Source: an uncultured marine group I thaumarchaeote (GTDB lineage Archaea > Thermoproteota > Nitrososphaeria > Nitrososphaerales > Nitrosopumilaceae). Taken from it: a stretch of 40,677 bases of DNA. Below, one piece after another: positions 24,890-34,808 of this stretch (its first letter is position 1; each line of letters starts with the position of its first letter). The notes beneath the pieces were generated by a model. It saw only the letters and a program-made list of their open reading frames with translations. It searched no databases and was not told the origin of the DNA. A program made the position numbers and the translations under genes. The stretch covers positions 1-40,677 of the forward strand of contig CABXPS010000004.1 in the NCBI GenBank assembly GCA_902514095.1. Reading direction: 5' to 3'.

Positions 24890-25573
24890 ATGTCTGACGT
24901 TTTAGTAGTACAAAATACTCGGATTGAAAGTTCAGGATATCTGGGAGAATTATTATCTCGTGATGGATTTGATATTACTTCAATTAATGCAAAACATGAA
25001 ATCATTCCTAACAAAAAATTTTCATTGGTAGTGATATTAGGTGCCCCTGAAAGTGCTAATGATGATTTTCCCTATCTTATAGAAGAACAACAACTCATCA
25101 AAAATTCTGTAAATGATGATATCCCTGTTTTGGGAATTTGTTTAGGATCACAACTAATTGCAAAAACTTTTGGTGCTAAAGTCTATTCTGGTCCAAAAAA
25201 AGAGATTGGCTTTTACAATGATTTGAAAATTTCTAATGACTCTACATTTTTTTCAGGTTTTCAAAATCCATTCACTGTTTTTCATTGGCATGGTGATACC
25301 TTTGATTTACCTCAAGGTGCCCTGAGATTAGCCTCATCTGAGCATTATCTAAATCAAGCATTTCAGTACAAAAGTGCTATTGGATTACAATTTCATTTAG
25401 AGGTAAATGAAGAGATGGTGAATTTGTGGCTTGATAACACCAAAGAAAAATTACAAAAAATCTCATATATCAATCCACAAGAAATCCGATCAGAAATAAA
25501 TGAGAATATTTCAATTGTAAAATCAAATATGAAGAATTTTTACAACAATTTCAAATCATCATTTGATCTTTGA
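24890..25573 (+). CDS. Class I glutamine amidotransferase-like protein
   Basis: A 227-residue stand-alone GATase domain. The nucleophile is C84 in GICLGSQLIA, and H169 and E171 in LQFHLEV complete the triad; an oxyanion GAPES loop is near residue 51. It is of the GMP-synthase-like family (YbhE/GuaA-related) without a synthetase domain, so the partner or acceptor is unknown. An uncharacterised hydrolase of gamma-glutamyl compounds is also possible. The gene directly follows gdhA in the same direction but is 29 bases away. Confidence 0.85.
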   Translation: MSDVLVVQNTRIESSGYLGELLSRDGFDITSINAKHEIIPNKKFSLVVILGAPESANDDFPYLIEEQQLIKNSVNDDIPVLGICLGSQLIAKTFGAKVYSGPKKEIGFYNDLKISNDSTFFSGFQNPFTVFHWHGDTFDLPQGALRLASSEHYLNQAFQYKSAIGLQFHLEVNEEMVNLWLDNTKEKLQKISYINPQEIRSEINENISIVKSNMKNFYNNFKSSFDL

Positions 25574-25579
25574 CCAAAG

Positions 25580-25590
25580 TTTAATATATT
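25580..25590 (+). promoter_or_regulatory. TATA box of the ADP-forming acyl-CoA synthetase
   Basis: TTTAATATATT sits 25-35 bases before the ATG at 25615, giving the synthetase its own promoter independent of the amidotransferase gene. Confidence 0.65.
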
Positions 25591-25614
25591 GAGTTTTGAT
25601 TTATCGATCGAACG

Positions 25615-27732
25615 ATGTCAGCAGTGAAGAAAATTTTTGAAGAAACAATTCAAACCGATCATAAGGTTATCACTGAAGAATCATCAAAATCTATTCTCAA
25701 ATCTTATGGTGTCAAAGTTCCACCATTTGCATTAGCAACATCTGCTGAAGATGCTGCAAAACAAGCAAAAAAAATTGGCTTTCCACTTGTAATGAAAGTA
25801 GTATCTCCACAAATCTTACACAAGACTGATGTTGGTGGTGTCAAAGTTGGCGTAAACAATGTAGCTGATGTTAAAAAAACATTCAATGATATGTATGGTA
25901 GACTTTCTAAAAAGAAAGGAGTTAACGTTAAAGGCATTCTTTTGGAGAAAATGGTTCCAAAAGGTGTTGAACTAATTGTAGGTATTCAAAATGATCCACA
26001 ATTTGGTCCAATGATCATGGCAGGATTAGGTGGAGTAATGACTGAGGTTTTCAAAGATGTTGCATTTAGAATGTTACCAATTACAACATCTGATGCAAAA
26101 TCTATGATTAATGAACTTAAAGGTTCCAAACTTCTCAAAGGATTCAGAGGTAGTGCTCCAGTTGACCTAAACATGGTTGCAAAAATGTTGGTAGACATTG
26201 GTAAACTAGGTGTAGATAATGCCGATTACATTAACAGTATTGACTTTAACCCAGTAATTGTATATCCAAAATCTCATTTTGTAGTTGATGCAAAAATTAT
26301 TTTAAATAATAAATTCAAAAAGAATTCAATCTCAAAAGCTAAACCAAACATTACATCAATGGAGTCATTCTTTACTCCAAAATCTGTTGCACTAGTTGGT
26401 GCATCTGCAACACCTGGAAAGATTGGTAATTCTGTATTAGATGCACTTGGAAAACAAGATTACAAAGGTAAAGTTTATCCGATTAATCCTAAACAAAAAT
26501 CAATTCTTGGAATCAAATGTTATCCATCATTAGAAGACATACCAGGAAAAGTTGATCTGGTTGTTGTTTGTATTGATCTTTCAGCATGTGTCCCAATTAT
26601 GAAAGCATGTGCTAAAAAAGGAATTCATAATGTTGTAATTGTTTCAGGTGGCGGTAAAGAACTTGGTGGTGACAGAGCAGTAATGGAAGCTGAAGTCAAA
26701 GAATTATCTATAAAACACAAAATTCGTGTAATTGGTCCTAATTGTATTGGAATGTTTAATGCAGCAAATAGACTTGATTGTGCATTCCAAGGACAAGAAA
26801 GAATGATACGTTCAAAACTTGGCCCTGTTGCATTTTTCTCACAAAGTGGAACTATGGGAATTAGTATGTTAGAAAGTGCTGATCTATTTGGTTTATCAAA
26901 AATGATCAGTTTCGGTAATCGCTCTGATGTTGATGAAGCAGACATGATATGGTATGCTGCAAATGATCCTCAAACTAAAGTAATTGGATTATACGTTGAA
27001 GGATTTGGTGATGGTAGAAAATTCATCAATACAGCTAAACGTGTAATGAAAGAAACAAAGAAACCCATCGTTATTTGGAAGAGTGGAAGAACTGCTGCAG
27101 GTGCAAAACAAGCTGCATCTCATACTGGTTCTCTTGGTGGCTCAAATGCAATGATTATGGGTGCATTCAAACAAGCAGGAATTATTTCAGTTGACAGTTA
27201 TCAACAACTAGTTGGAGTTCTAAAGGCATTAGCATGGCAACCATCTGCAAAAGGAACTCATGTTGCTATGACTAGTAATGGTGCTGGTCCAATGATTGGT
27301 GGAATGGATCAATTAGAAAAATTTGGTCTTACAATAGGAAAGTTATCACCAGAACGTGTCAAAAAGATGAAGGCTCATTTTCCAATAGCTGTTCCTATTC
27401 ATAGTGGTAATCCGGCAGATGTAGGTGGCGGTGCAACTGCAGAAGATTATAGATTTGTAATTCAGCACTTCATGGAAGAAAAAAATATTGATATTGCTAT
27501 GCCCTGGTTTGTATTCCAAGATGATCCACTTGAAGAAACAATTGTTGATTATCTTGCTGATTTCCAAAAGAAAAGAAAGAAACCACTTTTAGTTGGATGT
27601 AATGGGGGTCCATATACTGAAAAAATGGTAAAATTAATTGAGAAACATAATGTTCCAGTTTATCAAGACCTTCGAACTTGGGTTGAAGCTGCAGGTGCAT
27701 TAGTTCAATTTGGCAAAATACAAGGAAAATAG
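25615..27732 (+). CDS. Acyl-CoA synthetase (ADP-forming), probable 3-hydroxypropionyl-CoA synthetase
   Basis: A 705-residue single-chain NDP-forming synthetase. The ATP-grasp (beta) domain comes first (about residues 15-235, with [26 protein letters not shown]). The CoA-binding fold follows ([22 protein letters not shown] near 257). The ligase domain carries the phosphohistidine H503 in [10 protein letters not shown]. In Nitrosopumilus maritimus a homologous enzyme activates 3-hydroxypropionate with ADP formation in the energy-saving hydroxypropionate/hydroxybutyrate cycle. The following gene is the matching hydratase, which supports this call over acetate or 4-hydroxybutyrate activation. Substrate remains an inference. 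Confidence 0.88.
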   Translation: MSAVKKIFEETIQTDHKVITEESSKSILKSYGVKVPPFALATSAEDAAKQAKKIGFPLVMKVVSPQILHKTDVGGVKVGVNNVADVKKTFNDMYGRLSKKKGVNVKGILLEKMVPKGVELIVGIQNDPQFGPMIMAGLGGVMTEVFKDVAFRMLPITTSDAKSMINELKGSKLLKGFRGSAPVDLNMVAKMLVDIGKLGVDNADYINSIDFNPVIVYPKSHFVVDAKIILNNKFKKNSISKAKPNITSMESFFTPKSVALVGASATPGKIGNSVLDALGKQDYKGKVYPINPKQKSILGIKCYPSLEDIPGKVDLVVVCIDLSACVPIMKACAKKGIHNVVIVSGGGKELGGDRAVMEAEVKELSIKHKIRVIGPNCIGMFNAANRLDCAFQGQERMIRSKLGPVAFFSQSGTMGISMLESADLFGLSKMISFGNRSDVDEADMIWYAANDPQTKVIGLYVEGFGDGRKFINTAKRVMKETKKPIVIWKSGRTAAGAKQAASHTGSLGGSNAMIMGAFKQAGIISVDSYQQLVGVLKALAWQPSAKGTHVAMTSNGAGPMIGGMDQLEKFGLTIGKLSPERVKKMKAHFPIAVPIHSGNPADVGGGATAEDYRFVIQHFMEEKNIDIAMPWFVFQDDPLEETIVDYLADFQKKRKKPLLVGCNGGPYTEKMVKLIEKHNVPVYQDLRTWVEAAGALVQFGKIQGK

Positions 27733-28530
<798 letters not shown>

Positions 28531-28540
28531 GCTATTTCAG

Positions 28541-28560
28541 TCTCTTTTTTTATTTTTATT
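28541..28560 (+). terminator. T-rich terminator after the hydratase gene
   Basis: A run of seven T and a following five-T run begin some 15 bases after the stop codon, typical of an archaeal oligo-T terminator. Confidence 0.5.
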
Positions 28561-28606
28561 ATCTGTTGAGCCTATTTAGATTACTAGTATGTTGACGGGG
28601 AAAAAC

Positions 28607-28618
28607 TTATTATAATTT
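28607..28618 (+). promoter_or_regulatory. TATA box of the A-type Fe-S carrier gene
   Basis: TTATTATAATTT lies 21-32 bases before the ATG at 28639, which supports that ATG, not an in-frame TTG three codons earlier, as the start. Confidence 0.6.
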
Positions 28619-28638
28619 GAAATTGGTTTTTGATCATA

Positions 28639-28989
28639 ATGGCAACTGAACAAACACAAAAAATGGTTACAGTTACTGCAAAAGCAGCTGAGAAAATTCA
28701 TGAATTCATGAAAGAGGAAGCCGAATCCCCTGAATACTTACGAGTATATGTTCAAGGTGGAGGTTGTTCTGGATTATCTTATGGAATGGGATTTGAAAAA
28801 GCCCCAGAAGAAGATGATCTAGTTCTTGAAGAAAATGGTGTTAAACTCTTAGTTGATAGCTACAGTGTCGATCATTTACAAGGTGCAAACGTTGACTATA
28901 TTGAAAGCCTAATGGGTTCTGGATTTAAAATTAACAATCCAAATGTTACAAAATCCTGTTCATGTGGCCACTCATTTAGTACTGAATAA
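28639..28989 (+). CDS. A-type iron-sulfur cluster carrier (IscA/ErpA/HesB family)
   Basis: A 116-residue protein. The three ligand cysteines are C43 in GGGCSG and C107 and C109 in SCSCGHSF, the signature of A-type carriers that deliver Fe-S clusters to target proteins. LRVYVQGGGCSGLSYGM is highly conserved. The ATG at 28639 (MATEQTQKM) was chosen on the TATA position. It is transcribed alone between the hydratase and dnaG genes; other Fe-S assembly genes are not nearby. Confidence 0.95.
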   Translation: MATEQTQKMVTVTAKAAEKIHEFMKEEAESPEYLRVYVQGGGCSGLSYGMGFEKAPEEDDLVLEENGVKLLVDSYSVDHLQGANVDYIESLMGSGFKINNPNVTKSCSCGHSFSTE

Positions 28990-29121
28990 ACTAGTATCCT
29001 TTATTTTCATTTTTTAATTCACTTAGCGTTTGCTTTATCTAAAATTTATCTATATTTTTCGATACCCTCATATATCACAGATTAGAATTTAGGGTATAAT
29101 GATAAAGGAGATGAAGAGTAT

Positions 29122-30264
29122 ATGCCTCAATCAGGAATTGTCAAATATCACGTTAAACTTTCCTACGAAGTTGATGGACTCGTTGAACGAGCCGATATAA
29201 TCGGCGCCATCTTTGGTCAAACAGAAGGACTGTTAGGCCCAGAGATGAATCTAAATGAACTGCAACGAGTTTCAAAAGTAGGACGTATTGAAGTTATTGC
29301 TAAATCTACTTCTAACACTACAAGCGGAAATGCAGTAATTCCAATGAGTACTGATATTGATACATGCGCATTAATTGCTGCAGGTATTGAAAGTATAGAT
29401 AAAGTTGGTCCATTTGATTGTAAATTTACATTAGATGCAATTGATGATGTACGAGCTGCAAAGAAAGATGATATTGTAAGACGTGCCAAAGAAATTAAGC
29501 AAAAATGGGCAACAAAAACAGTTAGTGAAGGAGAGACCATGTTAAATGATGTTCATCAGGGTGATTCTGGTAAATTATCTACATACGGACCATCAAAATT
29601 AACTTGTAGTTCTGGTGTATTTGATTCAAAATGGATAATTCTTGTTGAAGGTAGAGCTGATGTGATTAATCTTTTACGGGCTGGATATGATAATGTTCTT
29701 GCAATTGAAGGTGCAAAAATTGATGAATCTATAAAAGAATTATGTGCTGAAAAAGATACTGTTGTTGCTTTTATTGATGGCGATAGAGCCGGTGGTTTTA
29801 TTCTTAAGGAACTCAAATCTGTTGTCACACTTGATTATGAATTACAAGCAGATACTGGTGTTGAAGTAGAAGAATTAACTCCTCAAAGACTAGATGAAAT
29901 TCTAAGACCTATTGCTGATGAAATTAAAAATGGTAAACCTGCACCAAAATTTGTAAGTGAAGATGATAAATCTATTACAGATGTAGCTACCAAAGTTTTT
30001 CCAAATCTCAATGAAACCCTTGAAGCTATTGCATTGGATGGTGATCAAAATGAAATTTTTAAAGTTCCAATAAGTGAAGTAGTTAGCAAACTATCCTCAC
30101 AATCTGGTATCAAATATCTTTTGTTAGATGGTATCATTACAAAGAGACTTTTAGAAGGTGCAAAAAATGCTGGTATTGAATGTGTAGTTGGACATAGAGT
30201 TGCAAAACTTTCTAATTCTGATGGCATGACACTAAAAACATTCGCTGACTTAGGCGTATCTTAG
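29122..30264 (+). CDS. dnaG: DnaG-like Toprim-domain protein (archaeal DnaG)
   Basis: A 380-residue archaeal DnaG. The N-terminal domain (VKYHVKLSYEVDGLVERADIIGAIFGQTEGLLG) is archaea-specific. The Toprim domain has E176 in VEGRADV and the metal-binding D219 and D221 in FIDGDRAG. No bacterial zinc-binding or DnaB-interaction domain is present. Archaeal DnaG is associated with the exosome, as the poly(A)-favouring subunit, and with primase activity. An AAAGGAG sequence about 12-18 bases before the ATG may act as a ribosome site, unusual in a region of mostly leaderless genes. Confidence 0.95.
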   Translation: MPQSGIVKYHVKLSYEVDGLVERADIIGAIFGQTEGLLGPEMNLNELQRVSKVGRIEVIAKSTSNTTSGNAVIPMSTDIDTCALIAAGIESIDKVGPFDCKFTLDAIDDVRAAKKDDIVRRAKEIKQKWATKTVSEGETMLNDVHQGDSGKLSTYGPSKLTCSSGVFDSKWIILVEGRADVINLLRAGYDNVLAIEGAKIDESIKELCAEKDTVVAFIDGDRAGGFILKELKSVVTLDYELQADTGVEVEELTPQRLDEILRPIADEIKNGKPAPKFVSEDDKSITDVATKVFPNLNETLEAIALDGDQNEIFKVPISEVVSKLSSQSGIKYLLLDGIITKRLLEGAKNAGIECVVGHRVAKLSNSDGMTLKTFADLGVS

Positions 30265-30272
30265 GATTTTAG

Positions 30273-30956
30273 ATGACTGAACTAAAAATTCAGCACCTCT
30301 TAACTCTCTCTCATTTATTATCTAAAGGAGCAAAATACAATTATGTAACTATCACAACTTCTTCTTTAGGAAAAAATATTCATAAATCACAACAAGCAGC
30401 ATCTAAGCATTTACTTGAATTAGAAGAAAATAAATTCATTACACGAATAATTAATGGAAGAAATCTTTCAGTAAAAATTACTAGTAAAGGTTTTTCTGAA
30501 ATGGTGAAACTATCTTCTGTTTTACAAAAAAGTTTAGATTCTTCACCATCTCATATTGATCTAAAAGGTACTTTAGTTTCAGGAATGGGTGAAGGTGCAT
30601 ACTATATGGGATTAAAAGGTTACACTAAACAATTTCAATCTAAAATTGGATACATTCCATTTCCTGGAACTCTTAATGTTAGATTGGATCAAAAAATTCA
30701 TCAAGAATCCATTAAACAATTTGAAACTTTGAATGGAATTAAAATAAAGAGCTTCTTTGATGGTAAGAGGACATATGGCTGGGTAAAATGTTTTTCAGCT
30801 AAATTAAATAATTCAATAAATTGCCAATTAATCGTACTTGAGCGTACTCATCATGATGATTCTGTAATTGAATTAATATCCAAAGTTTGTTTACGTAAAA
30901 ATGCTAAATTAAAAGATGGTTCAAAAGTTTCAATTAAAATTGAAATTAATTCTTAG
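30273..30956 (+). CDS. ribK: CTP-dependent riboflavin kinase with N-terminal winged helix
   Basis: A 227-residue protein. The C-terminal half (from about residue 95) is the DUF120/RibK domain: LKGTLVSGMGEGAYYMGL, then IGYIPFPGTLNVRLD, the CTP- and flavin-binding loops. It converts riboflavin and CTP to FMN and CDP. The first about 90 residues form a winged-helix DNA-binding domain (IHKSQQAASKHLLELEENKFITR), so the protein may sense flavins and regulate genes. It starts 8 bases after dnaG and meets ribL tail to tail. Confidence 0.93.
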   Translation: MTELKIQHLLTLSHLLSKGAKYNYVTITTSSLGKNIHKSQQAASKHLLELEENKFITRIINGRNLSVKITSKGFSEMVKLSSVLQKSLDSSPSHIDLKGTLVSGMGEGAYYMGLKGYTKQFQSKIGYIPFPGTLNVRLDQKIHQESIKQFETLNGIKIKSFFDGKRTYGWVKCFSAKLNNSINCQLIVLERTHHDDSVIELISKVCLRKNAKLKDGSKVSIKIEINS

Positions 30957-31630
30957 ATTCCATGGATTGATTCTCCATATTCTTTCTCAATTTTAGAACT
31001 AGAGCTTTCTGGAATTGGAGATTGTAATCTAGCAACTCTTGCATCTAGTTTGATTTTTTTACATCCTTCTGTAATGAATTTTTCTTGATGAACTTGATCA
31101 TACCCTAATACAATGATTTGTGGTTTGACAAGATTTACTGTTTTGAAAATATCATTTTCTTGTCCAATTAAGCACAAATCTACTACTTTAAGTGATTTTA
31201 CCAATTCTTGTCTTTGCTCCTGATTGTGTAATGGATTTCTTTTTTTCATTTTTACTGCTGTATTATCAGTTGCTACAACTACCACTAATACATCTCCTAG
31301 TGCTTTTGCTGCATTTAATGTAGAAATATGTCCAGGATGAATAATATCAAAAACTCCACCTGCTAATACTACACATAATGAATTTCTTCCAATTTCTGTA
31401 AGTGTTATTCTATCTTTATTTACAAGATTTTTTTCTATCAAATCATCAATTTTCTCATTTATTTGATCCTTTGAAAGTATGTTTTTTTCCTTTAGACTAT
31501 CTGTAAGATTTCTTTCATTAATTTGACATACATACATTGTTGAGAGAATTGTTTTTTCAATTAATTCCAATGTTTTTGTATCTTTTGACCTCTTCTTTAA
31601 TTTATTGATAATATCACATTTTTGGTTCAA
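30953..31630 (-). CDS. ribL: FAD synthase RibL-type nucleotidyltransferase with N-terminal helix-turn-helix-like region
   Basis: A 225-residue protein. From residue 87 it is a cytidylyltransferase-fold enzyme with VVLAGGVFDIIHPGH (HxGH at 98-101) and the downstream IIVLGYDQVHQE. This matches archaeal RibL, which makes FAD from FMN and ATP. An ISSSK-like motif is replaced by ESSSSK near the end. The N-terminal about 85 residues are extra: helices ending EKIDDLIEKNLVNKDRITLTEIGRNSL, a winged-helix-like pattern. Its stop overlaps that of ribK by 4 bases; its start overlaps dphB by 17 bases. Glycerol-phosphate cytidylyltransferase is a less likely alternative. Confidence 0.87.
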   Translation of the reverse strand: MNQKCDIINKLKKRSKDTKTLELIEKTILSTMYVCQINERNLTDSLKEKNILSKDQINEKIDDLIEKNLVNKDRITLTEIGRNSLCVVLAGGVFDIIHPGHISTLNAAKALGDVLVVVVATDNTAVKMKKRNPLHNQEQRQELVKSLKVVDLCLIGQENDIFKTVNLVKPQIIVLGYDQVHQEKFITEGCKKIKLDARVARLQSPIPESSSSKIEKEYGESIHGI

Positions 31631-32651
31631 GGCCTTTTGCCAATCTTAATGCATCTACTAATCCATCTGCATATCCTATACTCAGAATTGCAACTTCATC
31701 TTGTCCTTCTTCTAAAAATTTCTCTGCATCATTAACGTATAATTCTACATTTTCTAAAATTATTTCAAATTCTTTTTGATTTTTATAATATGGTATAATT
31801 TCTTCAAGTGCTTCTCTTACCATTGGAACATATTTTTTCATCATTTGATTTGAAATTTTTTCTGTTTTTTCAGAATTATCGAATGGCTCATCCATACATT
31901 GACCAAATAATTTAAGAGCATCTGACTCTGTAAAATGTAATCTTCCTGGAATAATTATCGTGTGAGGTGGTTTTCCAAAATTTATTTGTGCTAAAGTAGA
32001 TATTTTACCTGAAATTATTGTCTGATCTTTAAAACCAATTCTTGAAGCAACTATGACATAGCTTGAATCTGTGAGAACTTTTCTTCTTTGACCCTCTTCT
32101 GTTTCCAGTAATCCTTTTAGTGCATCATTAGGATCTAGAAAAAAATCTTTGTCTTGATTATATTCTAGTAATAATACTGTGTGGTTACCTTCTATAATAT
32201 TTTTATAAATTACATAATATGGAGTTGTTAGTGATTTCATTTCACTCATTATTGTTGCAATTCTTCCAACTTTGTAAAAATGCAAACCACATTCTCCTAT
32301 CATTGATGTAAGTGATGATGCTGCATGTATCGAACGTGTTTCTATTTTTAATTCAATTGCTCTTGTTCGTAATTCAATATGTGTTGTTGCAATATATGGA
32401 TCCCCATATGATAGCAGCACCACTTTTTTTTCTTTTGATTTTTCTAAAATTTCATTGCCATCTTCAACTAGCCATCTTTTTGCAGATATGAATTCACCTT
32501 TCATTGCTTTTTTAATTTTCTCTAAATCTGATTTTCCAATTGGACTAGTAAATTGTTCAAGGTATACAATATCTGCATTTGATATTATTTCTAATCCTTC
32601 AATTGGAATGGATTCAAATCCTGAAATTCCTAGACCTACAAATGATAACAT
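31614..32651 (-). CDS. dphB: Diphthine synthase fused to a DUF357 domain
   Basis: Residues 1-254 are DphB: MLSFVGLGISGFESIPIEGLEIISNADIVYLE, the SAM-binding LLSYGDPYIATTH, IHAASSLTSMIGECGLHFYKVGR, and HTIIIPGRLHFTE. It methylates the modified histidine of EF2 during diphthamide synthesis. Residues about 262-340 match DUF357, ending YVNDAEKFLEEGQDEVAILSIGYADGLVDALRLAKG. DUF357 is usually a separate short archaeal protein. At 345 residues the fusion exceeds the usual about 265. The gene follows lysK and overlaps its end by one base. Confidence 0.92.
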   Translation of the reverse strand: MLSFVGLGISGFESIPIEGLEIISNADIVYLEQFTSPIGKSDLEKIKKAMKGEFISAKRWLVEDGNEILEKSKEKKVVLLSYGDPYIATTHIELRTRAIELKIETRSIHAASSLTSMIGECGLHFYKVGRIATIMSEMKSLTTPYYVIYKNIIEGNHTVLLLEYNQDKDFFLDPNDALKGLLETEEGQRRKVLTDSSYVIVASRIGFKDQTIISGKISTLAQINFGKPPHTIIIPGRLHFTESDALKLFGQCMDEPFDNSEKTEKISNQMMKKYVPMVREALEEIIPYYKNQKEFEIILENVELYVNDAEKFLEEGQDEVAILSIGYADGLVDALRLAKGLEPKM

Positions 32652-33778
32652 TATTGCATTTTTTTATCATGAAGTCTTTTTAAATGCTGTAAAGTTGCTT
32701 TGAGAATTTCTATGCCTTTTAGGTACTCCTCAATTGAAACCTTTTCATCTATTGTATGAGCTTCATGTGGATCCCCTGGACCATATGTTACAACTGGAAT
32801 TTTCCATTGATTACCTAAAACATTCATGTCTCCTGTTCCTGTTTTTCTAATTAAAGTTGGTCTGGATTGTACTACTTGCATTGCTCCTAGTGTAAATGCT
32901 CTAACTAGTGCTGAATTATGTGGTGCCTCAAATGGCTCTGTTTCATCTAAAATTGAATAAAATGCTTCAACTTTTCTATTTTGAGATATTTCTTTAACTA
33001 ATGTTGCAATTTTTTGTTCAATAGTTTTACAATTCATGTTCACTGGAATTCTTATGTCGAAAAGAGTTTCACATTCTTTTGGTGTTATATTGTGACTTGT
33101 TCCACCTTTAATTTCAGTCATGGTTGCAGTTAACAACATTCCCTTGGTTTTTCCATCTTGATTTGCTTCTAATTTTTCTTTTAATTCTTTTACAAATATT
33201 ATTGATTCCTCAATGGCATTTTTTGAAAGCCATGGTGCACTTGCATGTGAACTATCTGGTACGCTGATTTTTAGATTAATTGCTAATCTACCTTTGTATG
33301 CAATTGTTACTTGTTTAATTCCACTTGGTTCTCCAAATACTGCATAATCAATATTCATTTCTTTTTTTACAATATTTTTAATTCCTATTGCATTTCCTTC
33401 TTCATCTACTGCCCCTACAAAAATTACTGTCCCTTGATTCTTTTCAATTGATGCTGCAGCAAATAACATTGCCATTAATGGTGCTTTTGCATCTGATGCT
33501 CCTCGACCATAAAGTGAATCTCCTTCTTTTCTAACTTTTACTTTTCCTGGAACCACATCCATGTGACCGCATAGCATTATTCGTGGAGATCCGGTTCCTT
33601 TTGTTGCAATAACATTCCCTACTTCGTCAATTTGTATATCTTCAAATCCTAAATCATCACATTTGTCTACCAAAAATTCTGCCATTGGTTTTTCACTGAG
33701 TGATGGTGTGTAGAGTCGAAGTGCTTTTTCTAGCATCTTTGTTGCAAACCTAGGGGTTACCGTAAAATGATTTTCCAT
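32651..33778 (-). CDS. lysK: [LysW]-lysine/ornithine hydrolase (M20 family)
   Basis: A 375-residue M20 metallopeptidase. Zinc ligands are H72 in LCGHMDVVPG, D96 in GRGASDAK and the E126-E127 pair in VDEEGNAIG. VFGEPSG and the late THTIDE-like AHTIDEKV are family features. It releases lysine, or ornithine in the arginine branch, from the LysW carrier. It begins one base after the lysX stop, within the hcs-lysW-lysX-lysK unit. Confidence 0.92.
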   Translation of the reverse strand: MENHFTVTPRFATKMLEKALRLYTPSLSEKPMAEFLVDKCDDLGFEDIQIDEVGNVIATKGTGSPRIMLCGHMDVVPGKVKVRKEGDSLYGRGASDAKAPLMAMLFAAASIEKNQGTVIFVGAVDEEGNAIGIKNIVKKEMNIDYAVFGEPSGIKQVTIAYKGRLAINLKISVPDSSHASAPWLSKNAIEESIIFVKELKEKLEANQDGKTKGMLLTATMTEIKGGTSHNITPKECETLFDIRIPVNMNCKTIEQKIATLVKEISQNRKVEAFYSILDETEPFEAPHNSALVRAFTLGAMQVVQSRPTLIRKTGTGDMNVLGNQWKIPVVTYGPGDPHEAHTIDEKVSIEEYLKGIEILKATLQHLKRLHDKKMQ

Positions 33779-33779
33779 T

Positions 33780-34622
33780 TTACTTTTCTACTTTTAGCGC
33801 GTAATCTAGCATTAGAGCTGGTATGTCTATTTCACATACTCTTACAGTATTTTTGTACTCTGTTGTATTGTTAACTTCATGAACGACAAGACCTTTTTCC
33901 TCACTTTCCATTAAATCTACACCTACAATGTCTCCTTGAACTGCATTTTTTGCTTTGATACACATTTCTTCCATTTCTTGTGTTACTTTACATGGTTCAG
34001 CAGTTCCACCTAATGCCATGTTTGTTTTCCAATGTTCAGAATTTCTGTAAATTGCAGCAACTATTTTCTCTCCTACCATGATTGCTCTAATGTCTCTTGG
34101 TGGTCTTTTTACAAATTCTTCCAAGTAATGAACTTGATAAATTGGATACATTGTTTCTCTACTTTCAATTATCCCTTCAGCTGAATCCTTATCATTTAAT
34201 TTTGAAATTAATCTTCCCCAACTACCTACTGTTGGTTTGATTACTTTTGGATATCCTTGTGTTTCTAATGCCTCTATTGCAGCATCTTTGGAAAATGCAA
34301 CTGTTGCATCTGGTGTTGGAACTCCAATTTTTTTTAATAACATATGTGTAAATAATTTATTTCCTGCAAACACTCCTGTGTTTAAACAATTGATTACTTT
34401 AACTCCTAATCCTTCTAGAGCTGCAGTTGAATGTAAATTTCTATAATAACTCACACATCGTTGAATAACCACTCCGTAATCTTCAGGTTTTTTTTCTAAA
34501 TCTAATGCTAATTTTTTACAATCTATCATCTGTATGTTGATATTCTTTTTTTTACCTGCTTCTAGCAGAGCTTTTTCTTCCCAACGTATGGAATCGTAAA
34601 GAATTGTAACATCTGGATTCAC
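33780..34622 (-). CDS. lysX: LysW-amino-acid ligase (LysX/ArgX, ATP-grasp)
   Basis: An ATP-grasp ligase of about 280 residues that attaches aminoadipate or glutamate to LysW. Typical segments are VIQRCVSYYRNLHSTAALEGLG, ATP-binding KPTVGSWGRLISKL, VKRPPRDIRAIMVG, and GVDLMESEEKGLVVHEVNNTTEYKNTVRV. The LysX/ArgX specificity loop cannot be assigned by eye. The GTG at 34622, overlapping the lysW stop as GTGA, is preferred to the TTG at 34631, because a 4-base overlap is usual for coupled genes. It fits directly after lysW. Confidence 0.9.
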   Translation of the reverse strand: MNPDVTILYDSIRWEEKALLEAGKKKNINIQMIDCKKLALDLEKKPEDYGVVIQRCVSYYRNLHSTAALEGLGVKVINCLNTGVFAGNKLFTHMLLKKIGVPTPDATVAFSKDAAIEALETQGYPKVIKPTVGSWGRLISKLNDKDSAEGIIESRETMYPIYQVHYLEEFVKRPPRDIRAIMVGEKIVAAIYRNSEHWKTNMALGGTAEPCKVTQEMEEMCIKAKNAVQGDIVGVDLMESEEKGLVVHEVNNTTEYKNTVRVCEIDIPALMLDYALKVEK

Positions 34623-34786
34623 TGTCCCCAATCCTCGCCAACTGTTTGAGCCGGCTTTAGATCGAAACCATCTGAACCTTTTGCTAATTCAAAACTTGCG
34701 CCGCATTCTGGACATGTTACAATTTCTCCCTCAAGTGCATCACTTGGTATGGAGATATCTGCATCACATTCTTCACATTTTGACAT
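34619..34786 (-). CDS. lysW: Amino-group carrier protein LysW, ending EDWGQ
   Basis: A 55-residue acidic carrier. The zinc site is C4-x2-C7 and C25-x2-C28 (CEEC, CPEC), and the C-terminus is TVGEDWGQ. LysW proteins normally end EDWGE, and the final glutamate's gamma-carboxyl holds the aminoadipate or glutamate substrate. Here the last sense codon is CAG (glutamine) before TGA. The reading was checked base by base at 34619-34633. It stands 22 bases after the homocitrate synthase gene. If the glutamine is real, the carrier residue is non-standard or modified after translation. Confidence 0.93.
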   Translation of the reverse strand: MSKCEECDADISIPSDALEGEIVTCPECGASFELAKGSDGFDLKPAQTVGEDWGQ

Positions 34787-34808
34787 ATCTCTTATTCATT
34801 TCTCCTCT

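Noticed and set aside
28630-28638. TTG start for the A-type Fe-S carrier
   Set aside because: The ATG at 28639 fits the TATA-box distance and the usual N-terminus better.
30265-30272. FMN riboswitch before ribK
   Set aside because: Only 8 bases separate dnaG from ribK, leaving no room for an aptamer.
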